DNA of 64,000 nucleotides, from the NCBI GenBank assembly GCA_947179485.1, contig OX359247.1:3377060-3441059 (forward strand), written 5' to 3'. Of this stretch, positions 27,000-42,922 are shown piece by piece; the stretch's first letter is position 1, and each line of letters begins with the position of its first letter. The DNA is from Allacma fusca. Its lineage: Eukaryota > Arthropoda > Collembola > Symphypleona > Sminthuridae. The translations under genes and the position numbers were made by a program. Under the pieces are notes generated by a model. The model had not been told where the DNA came from. It saw only the letters and a list, made by a program, of their open reading frames with translations, and ran no database searches.

Positions 27000-28001
27000 C
27001 AGAGCTGCTTTCAGGTAGTAAAAAATCAAGATCCGCACCTGAACCCGACCCGCACCTGAAATATCAGGTTAATTTTTTTCGTCGACCCGAACTTGGCCCT
27101 CCGGATCCGAGTTAATATCCGCACCTGTCAGGTATTTTTGGATCAGGTATTGCTTGGCTACCCGCACCTGAAAAAATACCTGAGGTGCGGATCTCAAAAC
27201 AAACCCGACCCGAACTTGAACCCGACCCGAACTTGAACCCGAACCTGAACCCGACTTTCAATTATTTTGTCAGAGGAAACTTATAAACATAAGTTCTATC
27301 CTAAGACTTTATTAAAGTAAATATGATTTACAAATGACGTTAAGTTGAAAATGCAAAAATTTGTACTAATTTTAAGTGACATGTAGCACAAAGAGAATGG
27401 GAACAGCTATTGAAGCTTCCCCAAGCATTCTCTGAGTGATAGCTTTAGAAAGAGACCGCAGATAAGCGTCATGCTTTTCAATTTTAACGAAGTTAAGGCA
27501 CAAGTATACACGAAATAGATTCCAAATCGATGATGTCTATGTCTGCTACAACGCTAAGACTATATCATGAAATTAATTAGCAAAGTTTGACTGTTTGTTA
27601 ATTTAATGAATATGGCGGCTCTCACGCATCACTAAATACAACGTGTCTTTCAGCCATGTGAAGCTACATTAACGTTCAGATCAGCCTGAAAGTTTCATTC
27701 ACTTGAACTTAAAGTTAAATTATTAAGGTAAAAAAATACTTCCAAAATACCTGAAATTGCAAGTTCGGGTTCAGGTATTTTGAATTCGTCGTACCGAACC
27801 TGTACCTGACATTGAGGTCAGGTATATTTTTCAAACCCGAACTTGATCGTAACCCGACCTGTAATATCAGGTGCGGATCCTGGATGTACCCGCACTTGAC
27901 CCGAACCTCAGGTACTTTTTTTTGTAGCTGACCCGAACCCGACCCGAACCCGACCCGACGGGTATTTTTCAGGTACTACCTGATACCTGCAAGCAGCTCT
28001 G
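27000..28001. mobile_element. Non-autonomous hAT-type element, 1002 bp
   Basis: The ends are inverted repeats beginning CAGAGCTGCTT, then CAGGTA and CAGGTAGTA at slightly different spacing. The insertion is flanked by a perfect 8-bp duplication ATTTACAT (26992-26999 and 28002-28009), the signature of hAT transposition. There is no transposase frame. Both subterminal zones are packed with CCCGAACC, CCCGACC and ACCTGA words (about 27030-27260 and 27760-27985), in the same strand orientation at both ends. The central part (about 27270-27730) is ordinary AT-rich DNA. It lies upstream of the ionotropic receptor start. Confidence 0.88.
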
Positions 28002-28009
28002 ATTTACAT

Positions 28010-31000
28010 GTTGAAATAATTGCACGTGTTGTTGGGGTGGCAAAACCGATAATACAGTAACAGTAGTTTTGGTAACAATTTGAAAGGTTTGTTTTTTTTT
28101 GCTCAAGGACTGTCTTATTGTAAAAGACTTATTGATAAAGTTATTACACGTGTTTCTTTTAACAGGTATATATCTACATTTATTCACATGTCAGTTATGT
28201 ATAATTAATTAAATCATCGGGTGTAAAGTTAGAATTTTCCCAAATGTAGTAATTATACCAGAGAAGCTTCCAATAAGTTTGGGCCATATGAGCTAATCCA
28301 AAGAAGTGGGACATTATTAAGAGTAGTTAAAAACCGGTTATTTGTTTGTCTACCAATGGGCTTTAATTTCTATACGATAAACAGTTGGAATTGGGAAATT
28401 ACTTTCGAGTACGAGTGTATTGTGGGACACCATAATGGTTGAGAGTTTTTCGTACTCTTAGTTTTTTCAGCATTTTTAATTACTATTCATTTTTTGTATT
28501 TTTATTGTATCTATAACTAGTAAGCATAAAAAAGTATACATATATTTTCTTTTTTTAATGTATGTACACTGAAATCAAATAAGATAATCCCATCAGGGGG
28601 GATATCACTGACCGTGAGTAATTAATCTGAAGTACAAGGCAAAGTAAGGGATATTGATTGCTGGTAAACTGTTGTGATATTGTTAGAACACATTAGATAC
28701 ATATGTAATTATATGTATGTTAGGGATAAGGGAATCAACCAAGATTAGAATAATTATTCTAACACGGATATTTTTTATTGATTATGGATGACTGAAATTC
28801 AGATTTTTGAGAAAGACGTTGCCACCCACTGCGTTTCGATTTCAGTATTACACCATATTGCTGTAACATTTCCTGTTTACCTTCAAATACCATAACAAAC
28901 CAACCTACCCCCATACACTGAAAAAGTTTTCCTCATGTTTCTTTGTAATAATTAAATGTAATAATTATGTACAGGCGTAAAGAGTTCAATAGCATGTATG
29001 TACGTATGACGTATTTAGAGCACACGTAGGAAATAAACTTATAAATAAGGAAACCATATATGCCATTAGAAAATATCATACTAAATGAAAGATTATAAAA
29101 ACGTGCCAATTCTGCCCCCATGCTCGATTTCCCATGACAAGAAAATCAATGTCTAAAGTACTAGAAATGATTCATTTAGAAGACAATACAGTCGACTCTC
29201 CTTATGACGACACTTTCGTTATACCGATGCAAAATTCCTTGTCAATAATAGGGTGTCATCCAAATATCATATGTCATTGTTTTGTTGAGTATGGAAAATT
29301 TGAGCATGCCTAGAATGTGTGGAGAAAAAGGCCTTTTTTTGACCGGTAATGGCTCGAGAAAAAAGGAAAAAACCTTTTAAGGGTAAATTAGTGTCAATAA
29401 ATAGAACCTAGCATAGTAGGATCTGTCAGAGTCAGTAGGCCTGGCAGCACTTTAACTAATTCAATGCTCATAGGATTACATTTGCTAATTTGGGATTTCA
29501 TAAAATAATAATAGTAGTAATATTAACAGTTTCAGTTATCTCACATTTTCAATAATATCAATCTTGGTAAATAATCTTCATCAAGAGGGAAAGGCGCGGC
29601 GGAATGAGAAAGTGCTGCAGGATCATTTTACAATATATGGATAGTGTACATGTGTATGTTTAGAGTGTATATGGTGAGCCACTATATTTGTGACAAAAGT
29701 TCAGGAATGAATGGCGTGTCTAACACAATAATTAAATTATGTCGATTCTTTCGGGGGAAATGAATTGCTTACATGTATGGTTCTGACGGGAAATAATGCA
29801 CGATTCATTTCATTAATACAATTCCCTCGGCTATCACTCTATTTCAATTTATACATGAATATGAGCACATCATCCTACTAAAAAATCCTTTGACACAATA
29901 AAAGTCGGTTCTGTCGGTTCATATTTATATTCTTCATAAAGTTATGGTAATTTATGTTGGTACAGGATGTAACAAAACATTTATTAATCCCTTTGGTAAA
30001 ATGTCACCTCGATACCTGTTTGGGGCAATCTTGCTGTACACGTATTGACCTGACCATCTTTGACCCAGAGTGTTCAGTGCAGGCTTCTATACTTGTAACC
30101 AAATTTTGTATCCAACACAATTCAATACAAATAATCCTAATATTTTTTATTTTCGATGAATTTTACTACTAACTTAAAAATAAATAGGAATAAACATGTT
30201 CCAGAAAAATCCTGTAAATTGCTTCAGTCACTTGACCTTATTTGAAGACTGAGATATATGTTTCTATTTATAAAACATCCGCAAGAAAATTCTCATGAAA
30301 TAGGGTAATCGAAAATTTAATCCCAGCATAGCTTATTTGAGCTCCGGGGCGGAAAAGTCTTTTCCCAACCTGTACGGCTAGTGTACCGTATACAGTACGC
30401 TTACCTGTAGGTATAAATTTCATTTGCATTAATTTGATTGATATAATAACTGGGAAGTTCCATGGAGTGAATTCTTCAATCCATATGGTTTGCATTTGTC
30501 CACATTTCTCACTGGAAAAATGAGAACTCCACGTATGTTTCTAAATTTGATGGTTACAAATACTTTTTTTGCTTCATATTTGAACAAGTCTTCCCCCGAC
30601 TTGAGAACATTAGTTACTTTCAGCTAATTAAATTTAATCTGTTTATTTTGAGCCATCAAATCAACGTATGGTTGTTTGTTTGCTGGAAAGTAGGATTAGG
30701 AGCTTGTGAAATTTTACAACAGGGTTTAATTAGCACTGAAGTCATTGCACAAAATAAGTGGGAAAAGTTATCCTATGCACTGTCCTGTTGGGCCAATGAT
30801 ACTCCGTTGATTCATCAAGGTTCAAGACTTAGGAGGATATTAGCAAGTCATGAGAATTTTAGGAGCTCATTGTGAGAATTTTTAAAGTGCCTATTTTCAA
30901 GGTTACTTGGTTTTCCCTTTGAGTGAGCAACAGCAGCATGACAGCACAGGCTCTGATATTTAAAATTGTGCAAAATATACGTACTATTGTTATGACGTCT

Positions 31001-34000
31001 CATCATTTCCGTTTGCATAGAATTGCGCTATGGATATATGACTAGCAAGTGTGCCTCTCTATGCACTATGCACACACATTAAATATAATGGAGTAGAACT
31101 TTTACTATTAAGATCAATTCAGGATCAAATGAGACATCCAAGTCGGGAACTGTGGGAAAGTCCTTAATTTTTGCTTCTAAATTTCCCGTAGTTATTTTAC
31201 ATTCAATACAAAAATAGTTCCTTGACTTAGTGAGTCAGTAGACAACATTGCTTTTGTGGAGGAAACTTGGTGGGAAAGTTAGCTCGTTATTTTTGCAATT
31301 TATTGAATTCTGCATACACGAAGACACGTACTCACCTGTGTGGAGTTGGACAGCAAGACTTCCAATTTATGGGCTGACGTCTGTGGATTTAGTTTACACT
31401 CTCATGGAATGTCATATTACAATTTTTGCACTTACTTTGCATCCTAAATCACTTTCGCTCTTAATGATACACAGGAACCCATTATTGACTACAAATATTC
31501 AGATCCCAATGAGCACATTGTTTTCTTGGTGGATTTTGCAAAAATTAATGAAGCAATGAGCACTCTCATCCTACATTACTAAATCAAGTGCAACAGAGAT
31601 ATTTGCATTGGGGGATGCATATCCATACATACGTGTGTATGTACATATTTCATGAGGGAGTTTCCTCACTGCGTAACCGCATTTTATTATATTCCATATG
31701 GCTAATATGACCCTTAATTTTTCACTCCTCCTTACAATTTTAGACTGAGGACAGTGCCTTTAAAAAATTTAAGCCAATTAAGAGTTCGTCTCCGTGCAGA
31801 CTATTGTCCATGTTTTATTCCGTGGTCTGTTAAAAAATTCATTGAATACAGTATAAGATATAGGGGCTTTCTGGGAAGGATTCATTCCTGTACTATTTAA
31901 AAATTACCAAGAGATTCATACATATACAGTGTGGGCACGTTTACACTACCAAATAAAATACATACATTGCAGGAGAGACGTGGGTTTATTAGCTGACTTC
32001 CCCGAGTCAGTATTTAAATATTGCAGAGCTATTGTCTTAAATTTTAAAGGTCAGGAGTTTCAACGGTTGTTAACCTTCTCGTCTCGTCTCCCTGAAAAAT
32101 ACTTGAAGCTTATAAACACCTATACACAATGGTTTCGTGGTAGTAATCTCATTCCTAGTAATAATGTTTCTATGTTTTAGTTCTCCTAAGGAATACAGTT
32201 CTTCCTAGGGTTAGGGTTGCTGGTTGTGTGTGTGCCGCATACATAGATAGTATGAATAAAAAATGTAAACATCGATCCGTAATAGTGACGTGAAGGGAAA
32301 GAGCGTATTCATATGTTTGGAGTATCCTGAGGCACATTCTGTTCCATGAGTTGTGTACACTTATGTATGTATTTATACATATGAGTATTCTTGGGGTATT
32401 GCTTACCTGTCTCATGTTCATATTTAAGGTTGTACTACTGTAGCAATTAAATTGAGAGGGTGTCAAAAGCAGGGGAAATATGAGTCCTATCTGTGAGCAT
32501 GGTCTACACGGTTTGGCTAGTACAAGCATGTTCCTGTTCAAGGGTCATTAAATATTCTCCTTCGCTCTTTTAGTAATCAGACCTGCATTATTAAATTTTA
32601 TTTGCTACTTTCTATCGATTGATTAGCAGTTCGTTGGGTGATAGTTACACACACACACAAGCATACACACAAATGCAGGCAGTAGACAATCACATCTAAG
32701 AATCTCCCTCAGACTGTTGCAATTTGTAAGGTGATATGGTAAGTCGTGGGGAATTACAACTTCACATTTAATTTAACTGTCACAGAAGAATAAAAAGAAA
32801 AGATACGTATGTACGTATGCACACTTGAGTATAGTATCGTATAAGCTCCTTGAATTCAAAAGTCTTCCGTGTATACTTTCCCTATCAATTTTATTTGTCT
32901 GGGGGCTAATTTCATCGCTTTTAGCTCCAAAGACCTAGACTTCGTTCAGAGCACTCTATAAATTTTAAATTGCTAATACTCACAGAATTGTATTAAATTG
33001 TCAGGAACTATCCGTATACTTTCACCCGTCGGGTGTGTTTGGTCTCTGACCGCATCCACCTATTTAGCCTCAAATGGAGGAACGTAAAAGGGAAAAAAAT
33101 CTCTTTATCGCTGATATATTCCTCATAAAGGAAACCATTGAATGTTAAATTAAAATGTAAGAGCAAACAGACATAACTTATATGTTTGGAGTGAGGACAT
33201 AGTCAACAGTGGTCAAAGTCAATGGGAAAGTTCAGCAGTGCCGTTCACATATCATAGGTCAATATAAATAAGAATAAAATTATTGATAAATTGAAACTGA
33301 GTACCAGAACTCCTGCTATCATTTGTTTCCCTTTCATTTCATATATACAGTACTTACATTTCACTGAACTTCTATTTATTTTATCTAGTCTATTTATAAT
33401 AATTGCAAAAATGCAGCTTGGTTATTTATAGTAACTATACATTAGCAATACTTGGCATTCCACTCAAACCCAAGGGTACGGCACTATCGATGAGCAATGG
33501 GAAATGATCTTCCGCTGCTTTATTCCCATTCTTTGAGAAACTGCAAATAACTGGAAGGAGTCCGCGAGACGGGGAAGTATATCGATATACTTAATAAATT
33601 TTAAACCTTTTTATTTCGAAAATTGTAATGTTTAAAACAGCGTGTTCTCGTTTATATATAGCATTACATAATAATTTATGCATTATTTTATGCTCAAGAC
33701 AAAAATAATCTTAAAAATTACATTCTTTTACAGGCAACAGGAACTACTTGCATCCAAACTGAAACATACTAAAAAATAAAGTAAATCGATTGCTTAACAT
33801 TTGATGTTGTATTGCCCAATGCACCACACAACTGGAAATAAACTGATGAATGAATTTTACAATAGTTCACGCCTACTCCGTAAAAATTGAATAATTCTTT
33901 ACACAGAGTTAAAAAACTGATTCCTAGCTGTAAATTCCAAAACCATGTAACATTCACATTTTTTGTTTATCCGCGTACGAGAAAGCAACGAGGAGCTCTC

Positions 34001-37000
34001 ATCCACTTCTCAAGGGTATAAGTAATAATAATTATTATCATAAGAAATAAATGCAATAACAATATAGTAATATAATATACTACTATAGCTTACATTTCTG
34101 CAACATTGCAACATATTGGAACACAAAAAAAAATTAAAACATCACTTAATCATACAACAATAATCTAAAATCACATTAGAACCAGCGTATTAAAAATTAA
34201 ATATCCCTTGTTGTTATATTTCTATACTCAAAAAAAAAAACTTCCTGGAAAATCAAAAGTCTTAATCAATGGAAACTACTACATGCAAAAAAAAATCATT
34301 TAATAATATAGAGTATGTACACTGTATACAAATACATCGATGTAGTAAACACTTTCGATTAAACGCTTTCGTAAAAACTAGACAACCTGAATAGCATTAG
34401 CATTGAATAATAAATATCTTTAAATGCACTCACTTACTTTACCGAACAATAATCATTATTTTTTATTTTTAAATCTACAAAGAAAAACGCGAAAGAACCA
34501 AAATAAACTCTAAGCCATCTGTAATAATTAATCATCTTTAGCCATTACTTCCTCTCGACCTTACAATCGAATTAATTAAATAACAGCAAAAAATGTCCTT
34601 TGGATCATCCCTTCAGACTTCAGTTACACTAAACCGCTTGTACCAACAACCATGCATACTAAACTCCAAACACTGAAATTGTCTGCATTAAAGTGGGTTC
34701 AAATCATTACTAGTAATGATTAGCTCCTTAACAGTAACAAAAATCAAAGATTTTTGGCAAGCTAGTTTTAATAAGGTCAATATACATGAAAACATGGTTA
34801 TTGCTGTAGGTGTAAGTGTAAGTAAAATATGCACGTAGCCAATGGGTTACCGTCTGCTAGAATTATTATTAGGGCTTCTGTCTTAAACAATCGGAGATTC
34901 CTTCAAATGTCCAAAAGTGTCCATAGGAAAAATGCCAATACTCAAAAACAAATGGACTCAATCAACAAAATTCAACTTTGTGTACAAACCCGCTCTCCGA
35001 AGCAAAATGGAAACGTGCAATTTTAGCTATGACTCAACTATATACAAAAATTCTCCCCGTTAAAATTATTGTGTTAGTAATGCAGGTAATCAATTAATTA
35101 GTTATTACTTAGTATTATTATAACAGGAGAAATTGTATTACGTAACGAATTGGCATAGTCCTGTCTCCGTTAATCATAGTAACTATAATAATTATTACGC
35201 AACAAGTTATTAAACTAACACTTCCACCTAGCATGTGTAGGGGTGACGACATTAATATCATAATTGTAAGTATTCATAAAAACCTGAACAATTCTAAATG
35301 AATGAATTATTTCCCTAATTCTCCATTTTATTTAATTACTGCAGGCTATATTTTTGTGAACACTGAAGATGTTACCGGAGATTATAAAATCCTGTTTAAA
35401 TTACATACTTACACATACGTAATGAAAATGTTATGTTGAATGTGGCGATTGTAGTAAATTTTTATCCGGGCTCTTTAAAGCAATACGACAAATATTAAAT
35501 AAAATATTTCTGTCAGCATGGGATATTAAATTGAAGGAAGTAAGCACAGATATAATTTTCCCATTTGAAGAGGCAAGTGATGATAAGCATCAAATAATAC
35601 CCCTGAACAGAAATCTTCCGATAGGTACGATTTACATCAATTTATATTACAAAGGAGTCTTGAGGTTGCAATTTCTTTGAAGTTGCTTTCGAAATGGAAA
35701 TGGTATCAGTTTTTGTGACGATGCCGTAATTTAGTAATCCAAGCACACGTATGCTTTACTACAGTACAAAACTATTCAGTCCTTTCTCCAATTATTTTAC
35801 ATACACATGATGACACACACAGTATTGACTGCTTCGAATGTTTTGATTAAATATGTGTTAATTTTAACGTTTTCTTTGAAAACTAATTCGCTTCGTGTTT
35901 ACACTTGACTTATTTGTGTAAGAAATACTTATCGAATGGTGTGTGCACGACTGATAACATTATTTTCATTCTATATTGTCACTTCCGACCGACGAAAAAT
36001 CGAACTTTTGCAATGGCTGAACCACTGTTTTTGAGGCAATATATTCGGTAGGAATTCTTTCTTTCACTCAATTAGGTGTGGGAGAGAATGCATACACAGG
36101 GGATTAGTATTAGCTGTCGATCAGTACGAGGAGTATTGCCTTGATTTCAATACGTGTGGTCGTATCATCTGCTGGTTGAGGTTTGAGGTATCAGTATCAT
36201 ATAAGTATGTACGGTGACGGTCACTATATTTTATCAGTTTTTGATTGTGTTTTAAATATGTAAGTTTCACGTAAATAGTCATAGGTTTATAGAATTTCTA
36301 GTTAGAATGTAAAGCTAGTACTATCAGGTTCCTTATATTCTTGTTTACCCATCATCATACCAAGCTCTAAAGGGATAAGAGTTATACAAGTTAAGATGAT
36401 GATGTATTTAAGGTAAGGTATGTAGGATAGAACAATGTTTCCAATGCGTTATTGCAAGTAATTCTTAACATAAAAGGTCTACTTGTATGTAACTGCTCCA
36501 GCTAGATTAGCTAAAGTCCGGATAATTTTTAATTATTGAGAAACTCCAGTTGTGAAGTGACTTACGAAAAGAATTTCCAAGCATGACATGGACAGGAGTC
36601 AGAGATTTTCTGAATTTACATTTACTGATGAAAAATTGTACATTTGAATTACGGACTGTTGACCAAGGCATTCTGAATGGGAAACAATGGATACCGTTTA
36701 CCTATACCAAAAAAATTTCAATTTGTACTGCTTATTAGTAACAGTAGTACGAGTAGTAGTAAATAGTAGAATATCTTCGATACTACCCTATCATTTAATT
36801 AGCACAGGAACTGACAACAATTTTGGCTATAAATAGTAACAAGTGGGTTTCAAGGTTTCTCACTGCTTTTACTATATTTCATTATATGTATATTATAGGT
36901 GTAGGAGGAAATTACAGCTGCAATCAGGAATTAAGATCCCAATATTAAAATAACCAGCCAAAATAAATATTTTTAGAAGATTAAACATTGAGGTAATAAC

Positions 37001-37765
37001 TGAGCAGAATATAAGAAAACAGAAGAGGTTTGGCCTAACAAAAATTCTATCGAATATCTTTGTTTTGTGAGCTTCAAGCTACAACAATAATATAGCTGTA
37101 AATATTCTTTAAATTTAATTTTTTAATTAACATTAAACTGTGGTATTTCAATAATAATAATTGATACTTAGTCACACACCCTAACATATACAGTAACCAG
37201 ATGTTTCACTATTTAAGTATAATTCCTTTTACCTAATTACTTTTAAAAATGTCCACTTTTTGCCTGGAATATTTTGGCTTGTCACTAGTAACAGATGATT
37301 TCTTAAGAATCGGATTTATATTTGTTGCTTTGATAACTTTTTTATTTTTGCAGATGATGGTCCTGGTCCGGTTTACACGGTTTATAACTGAACAAACACA
37401 GGTTTGCCTGTACACGTCACCACTCCCTGTCACTGATCTTTGTTAAGCGAAAGTTGGAGGAGGAAATGTCTTTCATAATTATTTTGATGCTTACAGTTCA
37501 GGTCGGCGTTAATGATTTAAATACAGAGACGATGTACGGGTTGCAGAAATAGTAATACACAAAACTTAAAAAATCACGAATACTTATATATTCGACGTTC
37601 AACTTTCATGCAAATTGTTTTGTCTTCCGTTGCTAAATCCTGCAACTTTTTTTCTTTTTCCATTTTCGTAAAATTTATGTCTAAGTGTATACTCATATTG
37701 TGTACTGTAGCAATAATATGAAAACAATTTAACTGTGAACGATATTTAAGAGGGCTGAAGGAGAT
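28010..37765. other. AT-rich gene-poor region
   Basis: I find no recognisable gene or RNA on either strand. AT content rises clearly from about 33400 to 37700. Part of the right edge must be the 3' untranslated region of the minus-strand Arf6 gene; the first AATAAA complement I see below its stop is near 37336. Many frames of 60-100 codons exist (for example 31248-31559 and 31929-32180, plus) but none shows a family signature. Confidence 0.5.
29189..29240 (+). mobile_element. Solo pogo/Tc1-like terminal repeat relic
   Basis: After a TA (29187-29188) the sequence starts CAGTCGACTCTCCTTATGA and continues with a CGACACTTTCGTTATACCG line. This resembles the ends of pogo/Tc1-group transposons, which begin CAGT...CTC and insert at TA. 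I find no matching inverted end within the next few kilobases, so it is a relic or a very decayed element. Confidence 0.4.
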
Positions 37766-40010
<2,245 letters not shown>

Positions 40011-41052
40011 GGTGATAATCCTACTAACAAGGGCAGGCAACACACTGTTAATTTCGCCGGTGAAGTGCCTATCCTAATAATTTACACAAAAAAATTAATC
40101 GGGTAAATAATGAATTCCTCTGAAGATGACACGGCGGGCCGTTCTTTCCTATTAAATGAACCTTCCCAGTTTCAAAGTTTACCGCCTTTTTACTTACAAA
40201 TTAAATGGATCTTCCCGTCCTCGTTCCGTTACACAATTTCCCCTTCAAGTTTCCTTTTGCTCTCTCTCTCTCTCTCTTGTGTCTTGTCCTCACTTCAACT
40301 TCACGTTCCCTTCATATGTACTGCAATCTTGTGTGTATCCTCCTTTTGGCCTGGAGTAGTCTATGTCCTATGTATTATGTATATCATCTATATAAGTATA
40401 TAGCTATGGAGTGGCAAACAGTGACTGGGACTGCCGCCTGAATAAAAGTGACCCTTTGCTTTTTTAGCTTTAAAGCTGGTGCTTCACTTTCCACACAAAC
40501 CACTGACAACATAGGATGTGTACATACCCAAGGACGGAAGCTGACGAGGGTGGCTCTCACCACAACTCACTCGTAAAACATCCTCCGAGATATCATGACG
40601 CCTTGATCTGATTCAGGGCTCGTGACATTGGGAAAAATATTTCCCAGTGTCATATAAAAATGCTTCGTCCAAAGACGACTCATTAACACACACGGACTGT
40701 CCAATTATTAAAGTATGTATTATGTGGTAAAGCATGTCTGATGGAAATTAATAGTTTCCACACACGCAGATTCACAAATTATGGATTTACAGTAAGGGCA
40801 TTAAAAATTACAAGGAAAATACATAGCTTCGTGCATGATATCTATGTAAGTATGGACTTTATAATAAATTTGTGTATTTTCCTCTTTTTTAATGGAAACT
40901 GCCTTCAGTTCATTTTGCTTTTAGGGAGGCTTCTGTACTGTACATAGCAAATATTGGAAGTTCACTTGCCTTCAGGTAAAAAAAACGTAGATTATTTTGT
41001 GTTTAATTTAAATTGTATGAAGTCATCCTTCCCCTTCATCACCTCTACTGTA
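40011..41052. other. Arf6 upstream flank
   Basis: This is the 5' side of the minus-strand Arf6 gene and should contain its 5' untranslated region and promoter. A possible 5'-UTR splice acceptor lies near 40073 (minus: TTATTAG then GATAGG), but the upstream exon is not identifiable. A CT microsatellite lies at 40260-40276. No other gene is recognised. Confidence 0.35.
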
Positions 41053-41060
41053 CATATAGG

Positions 41061-42914
41061 TAGTGCTGTAATTTGTTCGTTTTGTTTTGTTTTGTTCTCT
41101 TCGGAAATGAACAAAACTAGAACAATTTTAGTTTTGTTTTGTTCACCGAGTTTTGTTTTGTTTTTTGAACAATCCGTATTGTTCAAAAAACAATCCATAT
41201 TGTTTTGTTCTACCGATGTAGAAGATGTTAGAAATTTGTGAAATTGATTGTCGTAAATTAGTAATAGAGCATACAGAAGTTGATTCGTGTAAATTTGGTC
41301 CCTTCACAAAGGACGTTCAAACCAAAAAAAACGGGCTTTAACTAATTTTAGGCGGATATGCTTTACAACTCTTATTTAATACAATCATTAAAACTTCTGT
41401 TGATAGTTTCTAGGAGTGTAAGGTGTAGTGTAATTCCATACTTCCACAAGACCTGATATGACCGCATGTATAGACATAATATATGAACAAACGATTGTGG
41501 TGGGGTTTACCTAGTGCTACCGATACGCATCGTTTTGGGTTCGCCCGATACTTGATTGAATTAATTACCTTTATTGTTTTTTTTTGGATTGCTTAGGCCT
41601 CTTTTATTTCTGCCATCCTGTCTACTCACAGTCTGACTAGTTTCAACATTTTGGGATCAAATCAAGTTTAAAATTTAGCATCCAAGTCATCCTTCTGCAT
41701 TTTATTAAAAACAACAAAACAAAATCGAATTTCAGCAGTGGAGGTGACATTTATCCAACTAACAATAAGTAATTACTGGTGTCCAACAGAAATTGCTCCC
41801 ATTTACAATATCCGATGTACCCAAACATCTAATATCAGTACAGGTTATGGTCATAGCAGGTAACAATTAATTACTCTATTGACCTCAAGTAGGTATTCTA
41901 AGTTACGCGTTGTTCAATAACTTTAGATTGGCCTTAAACATCTGTAAATAGTGCAAAGATTTTGTTGACCTTACTTAAGCCCAGCGTTTCAAAGTATAAA
42001 TGTAAATAAAACCGTGCACTTCAATAGCTCCTAATGGTCATTATGATGTTATTTGAGATTTATTATAAAGTGTATGTAAGGTCATGGGTCTACTAATAAC
42101 CCACAAAGGTCAAATTAAGGTCATGGGAGTTCTTATGACCCATCGAAAAATGAGGAACTCCTTGTAGCCCACAGGTCAAATTAAGGTCATGGAATTTCTT
42201 GTGACCCATTGAGGCCAAATTAAGGTTATGGAATTTCTTGTGACCCACTGAGGTCAATTTGAGGTCAAGGAACTTGTTGTAACTCACTGAGGTCAATTTG
42301 AGGTCATGTTACTATCTGTGACTCAATACTGTAAGATGAATTTGAAATCATGTTGATATTTTTTGCGAATCAGGTCAATTTGAGGTCATGTATCTATTTG
42401 TGACTCACTCAGGTCAATTTGAGGTCACGTATTTATTGGTGACTCACTCAGGTCAATTTGAGGTCATGTTGCCATTTGTGACCCACTCACGTCGATTTGA
42501 GGTCATGTTGCTATTTGTGACTCACTCACGTCGATTTGAGGTCATGTTGCTATTTGTGACTCACTCACGTCGATTTGAGGTCATGTATCTATTTGTCACT
42601 CACTCAGGTCAATTTGAGGTCATGTATCTATTTGTCACTCACTCAGGTCAATTTGAGGTCATGTATCTATTTGTCACTCACTCACGTCGATTTGAGGTGA
42701 TGTTACTTTTGGGCACTTTTCCAAACTCAAAGTTTGAAAAGGTTATTACCCGCTGTTGTGGTGGTTTGTTTGTTATAGTTTTGTTTTATCTTATCGCGGT
42801 TTTGTTTTGTTCTAGTTTTGTTTTTTCGAAAACTGATTTTGTTTGTTTTGTTTTGTTCAAAAAACAAGAACTGAACAAAAGAACAAACAAAATGCGAACA
42901 ATATTACAGCACTA
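41061..42914. mobile_element. hAT-type element with 39-bp internal array, 1854 bp
   Basis: Ends are inverted repeats: left TAGTGCTGTAATTTGTTCG, right complement TAGTGCTGTAATATTGTTCG. A perfect 8-bp duplication CATATAGG flanks the element (41053-41060 and 42915-42922), the hAT hallmark. Both subterminal zones (41061-41210 and 42775-42905) are arrays of TTTTGTTTTGTTC-like words. The middle carries a 39-bp tandem array (see 42107-42712). No transposase-like frame is present; the 177-codon frame at 42388-42921 is a by-product of the array, whose unit is 13 codons long. Confidence 0.88.
42107..42712. repeat. 39-bp tandem array of AGGTCA direct repeats
   Basis: About ten units of 39 bp (clearest from 42372) plus older, diverged units to the left. 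A unit reads roughly AGGTCAATTTGAGGTCATGT followed by a CTATTTGTGACTCACTC-like half. Nine exact AGGTCA-N5-AGGTCA direct repeats are visible, starting at 42107, 42173, 42251, 42290, 42372, 42411, 42450, 42606 and 42645. Others have the first half-site changed to ACGTCG (for example 42489). Spacers are AATTA in the first two and ATTTG in the rest. This is the DR5 arrangement bound by some nuclear receptor dimers. The array lies inside the hAT-type element at 41061-42914. Confidence 0.9.
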
Positions 42915-42922
42915 CATATAGG

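Noticed and set aside
30412-30518. Minus-strand exon-like stretch (acceptor TTTCCAG, donor GTAAGC)
   Set aside because: Borders look good but the translation matches nothing known and no partner exon with compatible phase was found nearby.
42372-42712. Regular 39-bp array considered as a CRISPR array
   Set aside because: Units are contiguous and nearly identical with no unique spacers, and the DNA is clearly eukaryotic. It is a minisatellite inside a hAT-type element.
42388-42921. 177-codon frame with a 13-residue repeat (MYLFVTHSGQFEV type)
   Set aside because: The frame is open only because the 39-bp array unit is a multiple of three and lacks stops in that phase; it lies inside a transposon and ends in the element's terminal repeat. 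No signal or domain supports a protein.
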